64,000 nucleotides of DNA, from NCBI RefSeq assembly GCF_001665625.1, contig NZ_LZSY01000065.1, positions 1-64,000 on the forward strand, read 5' to 3'. Source of the DNA: Mycolicibacterium peregrinum (GTDB taxonomy: Bacteria; Actinomycetota; Actinomycetes; Mycobacteriales; Mycobacteriaceae). Each line of letters opens with the position of its first letter. The first letter of the stretch is position 1. The translations under genes and the position numbers were made by a program. Below are positions 59,132 to 64,000 of this stretch, piece by piece. The notes beneath the pieces were generated by a model. That model did not search any database, was not told the origin of the DNA, and was given only the letters and a program-made list of their open reading frames with translations.

Positions 59132-59560
59132 ATGAGGGCGAGCGTAGCGGTTGCAGGTGCTTTTGTCTGCTGCATGCTGGCGATGCCGAACGGAGTGTCT
59201 GCACTCGCATCGCTGGCCGGCGGAATCGTGCTGTTATCACCGGCATTTGTGCTGGTGGCGCTGCTCATCGCTTTCTCTCGCCGGACCTCGAAGTCGGCTG
59301 CGGGGCGGTCGCCGTACGGGGCGACAAGGGCAACCGGGGTGAGTCAATGCGTGAACACCACTGTCCCCCCTAGGGGTGTTTACGCATGGCCGCACGCTCC
59401 GGTGTGGCCGGTGGTGTCCACGGGCCGACCAAGCCCGTGGACACCACCGGCCCGAACAACTGTGGACAGCATCCCGGCGGGCCGGGCCGCTTTGCATCAG
59501 CGCAGATATCCAAGCGGTGCGCTGCAGCAGCGCATCAATTCACATCGAGGGGGATTCTGA
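59132..59560 (+). CDS. small membrane protein, 3' extent doubtful
   Basis: The first 50 residues form two hydrophobic helices (SVAVAGAFVCCMLAMP and LASLAGGIVLLSPAFVLVAL). Beyond residue about 60 the composition becomes Pro/Arg-rich, and the DNA contains two strong inverted repeats, so the tail may be non-coding. ATG 59132. Function unknown. Confidence 0.4.
   Translation: MRASVAVAGAFVCCMLAMPNGVSALASLAGGIVLLSPAFVLVALLIAFSRRTSKSAAGRSPYGATRATGVSQCVNTTVPPRGVYAWPHAPVWPVVSTGRPSPWTPPARTTVDSIPAGRAALHQRRYPSGALQQRINSHRGGF
59349..59385. repeat. 11-bp inverted repeat before the gene at 59560
   Basis: GCGTGAACACC (59349-59359) and GGTGTTTACGC (59375-59385) are inverted with one mismatch and a 15-base loop. 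The right arm contains a TGTTTACGC box. Together with the following repeat this is a candidate oriT or attenuator. Confidence 0.5.
59406..59452. repeat. perfect 20-bp inverted repeat
   Basis: GGCCGGTGGTGTCCACGGGC (59406-59425) is exactly inverted at 59433-59452 with a seven-base loop. It is the longest perfect inverted repeat I saw in the window and lies upstream of a T4SS gene. No T-run follows. Candidate origin of transfer or regulatory hairpin. Confidence 0.65.
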
Positions 59561-60591
59561 TGACCTTGAACGACCACGTTTCCGATGAGGACTGGCTGGC
59601 TCAAGTAAACGCCCAGTACGACGCGGAACAATCGGGTGTCGAAACCGCCTCGGACATGGGCGAATTGCAGCCACACGACCTTGATGATCTCGGGCCCGAT
59701 GCTGAGCTGTCTCCCAACACCGCTGCCGAGATGGCGTCGGGAGACGGCGCCACCGATGTCGCGCGCACCGAAGCATCGCCGAAGCGCTTTGATCACAAGG
59801 TCGCAGCGGGGTTCGGGGGCCTGGCGGCTGCCGGCGTCGTGGTGGCGTTGGTGGCCGGTGTGATGTTCTACTCCGGCGGTCCTGAACAGCAGACTGTTCC
59901 TCGGGACACGGTGGCAGACCCTGCGGCAGTAGCGGTTGCCAAACCTGCGCCTCCGCCGCGTCCCTCGGCCGACTCCGATCGCTCCATCCCGTACAACGCC
60001 GACGCCAGAGGGTCCTGCGGGGTCGGGTCCACGTCTGCCCAGACCATGGCCGGCAGTGACCCGCGCCAGGCATTTGTGTGCGTACGAGGTGGCGCGGATG
60101 GGCAGGTGATCACGTTGGACCTGTCGAAGACCTATGTGATCACCGCTATCAAGATCACTCCAGGCTGGGTCGGCAAGGACGCCAGCGACGTATCGCAGTG
60201 GGCTCAGCATCGAGTGGTCTCCACTGTCCAGTACACCTTCAACGACGTTGACCGCACGCCAATTACTCAGGAGACGGGCAACGTACACGGCGAAGCGGTC
60301 GTGAAAATCAAGCGCGCGGACGGCGCGCGCGGTGTCGTGGCATCCAACATCACGATGCTGATCCGACAGACATCGCGACCCCCGGCTCAGCCCGAACCAG
60401 CGACGGAGCCGAATCCCGGAAGTAACGGGGGTGGACTTTTGCCGGGTGTGTTTGGGCCGGCCTCGCCCAGCGGGGCTCCAGTGCCCACGTCGAACCCGTT
60501 TGCCCTGGGCAACTCTTCGGCCAACAGCGATCCGGTCGACGCCAAGTTCGCCATCAGCCGCCTCGAAGTGATCGGGCACGAGCCGAACTAA
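59560..60591 (+). CDS. T4SS membrane protein with C-terminal discoidin-like domain
   Basis: 343 residues. A 70-residue acidic cytosolic N-terminus (NDHVSDEDWLAQVNAQYDAE), one membrane helix (about 90-112), a Pro-rich hinge, then a domain (about 150-290) with two Cys (GSCGVG and FVCVRG) and ITLDLSKTYVITAIKITPGW, like a galactose-binding/discoidin beta-sandwich. A Gly/Pro/Ser linker and a short tail follow. ATG 59560 is preceded by GAGGGGG. It shares this domain type with the protein at 54705. An extracytoplasmic contact or adhesion role is inferred. Confidence 0.6.
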   Translation: MTLNDHVSDEDWLAQVNAQYDAEQSGVETASDMGELQPHDLDDLGPDAELSPNTAAEMASGDGATDVARTEASPKRFDHKVAAGFGGLAAAGVVVALVAGVMFYSGGPEQQTVPRDTVADPAAVAVAKPAPPPRPSADSDRSIPYNADARGSCGVGSTSAQTMAGSDPRQAFVCVRGGADGQVITLDLSKTYVITAIKITPGWVGKDASDVSQWAQHRVVSTVQYTFNDVDRTPITQETGNVHGEAVVKIKRADGARGVVASNITMLIRQTSRPPAQPEPATEPNPGSNGGGLLPGVFGPASPSGAPVPTSNPFALGNSSANSDPVDAKFAISRLEVIGHEPN

Positions 60592-60618
60592 AGAGACATC
60601 AATCAGTCAGGGGGACAG

Positions 60619-60696
60619 ATGTTTGCACGGTCACAGTCACGGGCATCGCGGCCGGACATGGCAATCAACGCTGCGGCTGCGGGTGTTGGCTCATGA
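60619..60696 (+). CDS. 25-residue coupled leader ORF
   Basis: ATG 60619 follows AGGGGGA, a good ribosome-binding site, and the TGA overlaps the start of the TcpC-like gene by ATGA. The TcpC-like gene itself has no independent Shine-Dalgarno, so this small ORF probably serves to load ribosomes. Confidence 0.4.
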   Translation: MFARSQSRASRPDMAINAAAAGVGS

Positions 60697-61625
60697 GAAT
60701 CAACACCGCGTGGCGAAATCGGTTGTCGAAGTCCGGAACGGCAGGAAGCCGTGTGGGTGTCTACATCGTGGTCGGCCTGGCAGCGCTGTCGGGTTTGAAT
60801 GTGCTGTGGCAGATGCTGTTTAGCTCGCCACCGGATCCGGTGACACCGGCTCGATCGGTGGTCAACAAGGCCGCTGTCGTTGGTTCGTTTGCCCAGGACT
60901 GCGTGTCAGTTTGGCTCACCGCGACCACGCAAGATTCGACGAGCTTGGCCCAGTGCTTCTCGCTGCCGAGCGACGTCTTGAAGCTTCCGCCGACTCCTGG
61001 GGTAGTGATCACGACACCGACGGTCGTGGCGGTGACGTTCGAGGGTACGGCCGGCAAGGCTCACGACAGCGAGGTGTACTCCGTGGTGGTCGGGGTCACT
61101 GAACGCGCGTACGAGTCAGCGCCGCCAATGCGTGCGTTGTACCGACTTCCAGTGTTGTGGAGCCGGTTTGGACCGCGTGCGGCCAGTCTGCCGGCCCGTG
61201 TGAGCGGTCCTGGACCGGGTGCTGATCTTCCCCTGGCCTATCCCACGACGTTGGCGGCCACCGACTCCGCGTTTCAGGTGGTTTCCGGTTTCATCACTGC
61301 GTACTTGACGGGCCAGGGCGGAGTGGAACGCTACGTCACCTCTGATTCGATGTTGGTCGGCTTGGGCCCTGTCTATGAGACGGCGACGATGACGATGCTT
61401 ACCGCAGTGTCCGCCGTGCCGGCAACGCCAGCTGACGGTCAAAGCGTTCGGGTTCTAGCGCAGGTGGATGCCGTCACGAGCCAGTACACGCCCGCTCACC
61501 TGGTGTACCCGCTCACCTTGAGAGGGCTAGGTGGTCGATGGTCGGTGGCAGCGATCGATGCCGCACCGGCGATGTCCACCGCGGACGACCCGGTTCCCGT
61601 TGTAGGGGCGACCGCCCCGAACTAG
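60693..61625 (+). CDS. TcpC/VirB8-like conjugation protein
   Basis: 310 residues: a basic N-terminus, one membrane helix at about 22-43 (VGVYIVVGLAALSGLNVLWQ), then two NTF2-like halves (AVVGSFAQDCVSVWLTATTQ and VVSGFITAYLTGQGGVERYV). This is the architecture of TcpC, the Gram-positive VirB8-like scaffold of type IV secretion. Adjacent genes (small membrane protein, VirB4-like ATPase) are in the usual order. Confidence 0.85.
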   Translation: MRINTAWRNRLSKSGTAGSRVGVYIVVGLAALSGLNVLWQMLFSSPPDPVTPARSVVNKAAVVGSFAQDCVSVWLTATTQDSTSLAQCFSLPSDVLKLPPTPGVVITTPTVVAVTFEGTAGKAHDSEVYSVVVGVTERAYESAPPMRALYRLPVLWSRFGPRAASLPARVSGPGPGADLPLAYPTTLAATDSAFQVVSGFITAYLTGQGGVERYVTSDSMLVGLGPVYETATMTMLTAVSAVPATPADGQSVRVLAQVDAVTSQYTPAHLVYPLTLRGLGGRWSVAAIDAAPAMSTADDPVPVVGATAPN

Positions 61626-61672
61626 CTGCCACGCAAACAACCCCTAGCCGACACCGAGAGGAAATACGAACA

Positions 61673-61948
61673 ATGATCGAAACCACGCTTGCAGCAGCAG
61701 ACTTGGTCACCGCAATCCCTGCATTCTGGGAAGACCTAAAGATTCCCCTATCGATCCTGGTGATTGCCGCTGGCGTGGCCGGCGCCATCGTGAGCTTCCA
61801 CAAGGGATTCGGCACTGCCGCCGGAAAGCTCATCGGCGGCATCGCGATGTCGGCGATCGTCCTCGCGGCCGTCGGGCTGTCCTACTCAGTCAAAACCACC
61901 ATGGACAAGCACTGCAATGGCTGCTCGGTCGGCCAGTACGGCCGCTAG
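61673..61948 (+). CDS. small two-helix membrane protein, VirB2-like candidate
   Basis: 91 residues with two membrane helices (IPLSILVIAAGVAGAIVSFH and LIGGIAMSAIVLAAVGLSY), a KGFG loop and a short Cys-containing tail (KHCNGCSV). This size and pattern fit VirB2/PrgF-like small T4SS proteins found between TcpC and VirB4 genes in Gram-positive systems. ATG 61673 follows GAGAGGA. Confidence 0.6.
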   Translation: MIETTLAAADLVTAIPAFWEDLKIPLSILVIAAGVAGAIVSFHKGFGTAAGKLIGGIAMSAIVLAAVGLSYSVKTTMDKHCNGCSVGQYGR

Positions 61949-61991
61949 AGCGCTCGTCTGATCTCTCACCAACCACAGCCAAGGGGGCTGC

Positions 61992-64000
61992 ATGGCTGAC
62001 AATGAAACCAACACCACTGCACGAGTTTTCACCGACGTGCGTGACTTCCCCATCCATGTGTCCTACATCGATGAGAACACTCGCATCTGGTGGGCGCCAT
62101 GGCGGGTGTGGGACGGTGCGACCGCATTGCTGGGCCTCACCGTGACGATATGGGCGGCATACAAGAATTTTGACAGCGGGCACTCTGCGGTGGTGGCAGT
62201 CACCGGCCTGGGGATCACCGCGATATTGACGGCATGGGCGCGTCAGATTCCGATCAGCAGGCCGAGCCCGACATACCGGATCATGTGGTTGCTGTCGTGT
62301 GTTTTCGGCACTCAACAGCGGGCAGCAGCCAAGGGCAAGCGTGACCCCTGGCTGTCACCACCCATTGCGGTGATCGACAATCTCATCTTCACCAAGGGTG
62401 GGGTGTACGCGGAGTTCCTAATCACTGGACAGCCCGCGGGAATGATGCCGTTTGGCGAGAAGCGCGAAATCGCCGAGAGGCACCGGCCTTTGGTCCGTCA
62501 ATTGCCCTCTGGGTTGGTGCTGTGGGGCGTGTGCGCACCGCTGAGCCCGCAGCGCCTCAAGCGGCGCATGCTGGCCGGCAAGACACACAAGGAGGCATGG
62601 GTCCGAGAGGTCAGGGCATGGGATGCTCGGCTGGAGTCACAACAACCCGGCAGTGCCCGGCCGATGTTCTACGAGCACATTTTTGGTCTGCGGGTACCGG
62701 TGGACGCCGGCATGGCAGGGCGCAGCGGCGCCGGCGCAGTCGCCAAAGCCTGGGATGTCGTAGCTGGTCGCGATCATGACGACCCGCAAACGCTGGAGGC
62801 CTATTCGGAGGTCGTTGAGTCGGTTCTTCGCCAGATCCCCGACGAGTTCGAGGCTCGGCCAGCCACACCTCGGCAAATCCAGTGGCGCTATCACCGACGT
62901 TGGCGCCTGGGCGCGGATCCCTCACCCTTCCCGCACGACGATGACGGGCCGCGGCGGCTCACTGCTGCGGATTTCACGGGCGCGCCCGTGGACTTCGACG
63001 AGGGCGACCAGCGCACGCGCCGCCAGTCCCGTTCGTGGTTGCGGCGGCACCTGCCCTCCATGAAGCGCATCGTGCGTCTCGGTAGTGCCGACGGCGCGCA
63101 GAGCTACCAGGCTCTGCTGCCCGTGCAGGAACTGCCCCGCGGTGGTCTGGCCTACCCCGGAGCGGAGTACCTGCTGTCTGCCTACGACGTCGACGTCGAC
63201 GCCGACGTCGACTGGGACCATCACGTGACGGTTCGGTCGCGGGAGAAGGGCATCAACCGCGTCGACCGTGCGCTGCGAAATCTTGACGACCAGGCATACC
63301 AGCGCGGCGGACGCCGCGCCAGCACCACAGACCTGGAGCAACGCTACGAGTCGGGCGAGGATTACAACGCTCAACTGCAGTCGAGCACGCTGGAGCGTGA
63401 AACCGAGTGGACCACGGTCATCGCCGTCGGATCCACCAGTGCGAAGGCGACAGAGCACTCCGCTCAGCGGTTGCGTACCCACTTCGCCGAGGAACTGGAA
63501 ACCACGCTGGGCAATCCTCGCGGCGCCCAACGGGCGCTGTGGCAGCTTGGCCATCCTGGCAGCGAAAACCGTGCACCGCGCAGTCAGTTCTGCCAACTCA
63601 CAACTACCGAACACTGGTCACGGTTTGCCCCCTTTCTGTCCAGCGAGCTCGGCCACGAAACCGGCATTCTTTTCGCCGAGAACCTGGCCACTAGGCGTCC
63701 CACGCCGGTACTGCTCGACATGGAGGGCACTACCGAGCGGCGCGGAGCCCCCGGCATCTTGTTCGTCGGGACCTCCGGCGGAGGCAAGTCACAAAGCAGT
63801 AAGCGTGTCGTAGACGGTCTGCTCAAACGTGGTTCGCAAGCTTCGATCATCGACCCAGGAACCATGCGCGAATGGGAGGCCGCACTGGCCCACCATGGCG
63901 ACCGCGTCGTGGCCATCGACCCTACGGGCGGCAAATGGTCACTGGACGGGCTGCAGTTGTTCCCGCGGGAGAAGGCAGCCGAGCACATGCTCGACCACTT
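61992..64000 (+). CDS. VirB4-like conjugation ATPase with VirB3/PrgI-like N-terminus, partial
   Basis: Open from ATG 61992 (preceded by AAGGGGG) to the end of the window with no stop, so at least 669 residues and incomplete. Two membrane helices at about 43-59 (ALLGLTVTIWAAYKN) and 67-83 suggest a fused VirB3/PrgI-like part. P-loop VGTSGGGKSQSS is at about 592-603, followed by SIIDPGTMREWEAAL, typical of VirB4/TraC proteins. The Asp-rich YDVDVDADVDWDHH stretch near 396-409 is unusual. It drives substrate transfer and pilus or channel assembly. Confidence 0.85.
   Translation, partial: MADNETNTTARVFTDVRDFPIHVSYIDENTRIWWAPWRVWDGATALLGLTVTIWAAYKNFDSGHSAVVAVTGLGITAILTAWARQIPISRPSPTYRIMWLLSCVFGTQQRAAAKGKRDPWLSPPIAVIDNLIFTKGGVYAEFLITGQPAGMMPFGEKREIAERHRPLVRQLPSGLVLWGVCAPLSPQRLKRRMLAGKTHKEAWVREVRAWDARLESQQPGSARPMFYEHIFGLRVPVDAGMAGRSGAGAVAKAWDVVAGRDHDDPQTLEAYSEVVESVLRQIPDEFEARPATPRQIQWRYHRRWRLGADPSPFPHDDDGPRRLTAADFTGAPVDFDEGDQRTRRQSRSWLRRHLPSMKRIVRLGSADGAQSYQALLPVQELPRGGLAYPGAEYLLSAYDVDVDADVDWDHHVTVRSREKGINRVDRALRNLDDQAYQRGGRRASTTDLEQRYESGEDYNAQLQSSTLERETEWTTVIAVGSTSAKATEHSAQRLRTHFAEELETTLGNPRGAQRALWQLGHPGSENRAPRSQFCQLTTTEHWSRFAPFLSSELGHETGILFAENLATRRPTPVLLDMEGTTERRGAPGILFVGTSGGGKSQSSKRVVDGLLKRGSQASIIDPGTMREWEAALAHHGDRVVAIDPTGGKWSLDGLQLFPREKAAEHMLDH

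Noticed and set aside
59386..59559. In-frame upstream extension of the membrane protein at 59560
   Set aside because: ATG 59560 has a strong GAGGGGG site, while the extension runs over the 20-bp inverted repeat and is Gly/Pro-rich.

Overview
The window looks like a 64-kb piece of a large, GC-rich conjugative plasmid from a Mycobacterium-like host. It carries three hallmarks together: a plasmid replication and partition module, a nearly complete type VII (ESX) secretion locus with PE and PPE genes, and the start of a type IV secretion (conjugation) locus with TcpC-, VirB4- and VirD4-like proteins. PE/PPE, EspG, EspI-like and mycosin genes are characteristic of mycobacteria. The co-occurrence of ESX and T4SS resembles the published mycobacterial plasmid pRAW and its ESX-P relatives. 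Assignments rest on reading motifs and family resemblance, not on database searches.

Layout. 1-1,540: IS3-family transposase remnant and an orphan gene. 1,544-11,491, all minus strand: an EccC-type ATPase carrying a Phd/YefM-like antitoxin domain, a ~2,000-residue methyltransferase-helicase with a nested overlapping gene, a double-HTH protein, a NusG paralogue without a KOW domain, and a membrane/coiled-coil protein. 12,036-15,242: partition module (ParB, ParA, small RHH protein) bracketed by six 19-bp palindromes. 15,360-17,002: TnpB scrap, a Swt1/HEPN-like protein and a doubtful small gene. 17,066-20,381: replication initiator/primase, a leader region with a candidate antisense RNA, and a divergently transcribed pair of small DNA-binding proteins with a palindromic operator.

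20,478-47,809, all plus strand: the ESX locus. An accessory block comes first (EspC-like protein, YbaB-like chaperone candidates, Gly/Pro-rich secreted candidates, a putative peptidoglycan peptidase). It is followed by eccB, eccCa, eccCb, PE, PPE, two Esx-like genes, espG, an espI-like gene, eccD, mycP, an eccE split into two genes, and eccA. Most core genes overlap by ATGA, so translation is probably coupled. Together they would build the membrane pore (EccB/C/D/E plus MycP), the cytosolic ATPase (EccA), the PE-PPE chaperone (EspG) and the substrates.

47,832-64,000: the conjugation region. Two divergent promoters (48.97 kb and 59.1 kb) share the palindrome TTCTGWCAGAATC. Genes include a soluble VirD4-like coupling ATPase, diverged pieces of a second coupling protein around an alpha/beta hydrolase, a DUF1173 protein, two membrane proteins with similar C-terminal beta-rich domains, a TcpC/VirB8-like protein, a small two-helix membrane protein, and a VirB4-like ATPase that runs off the right end. 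No relaxase, tRNA, rRNA or CRISPR array was seen.
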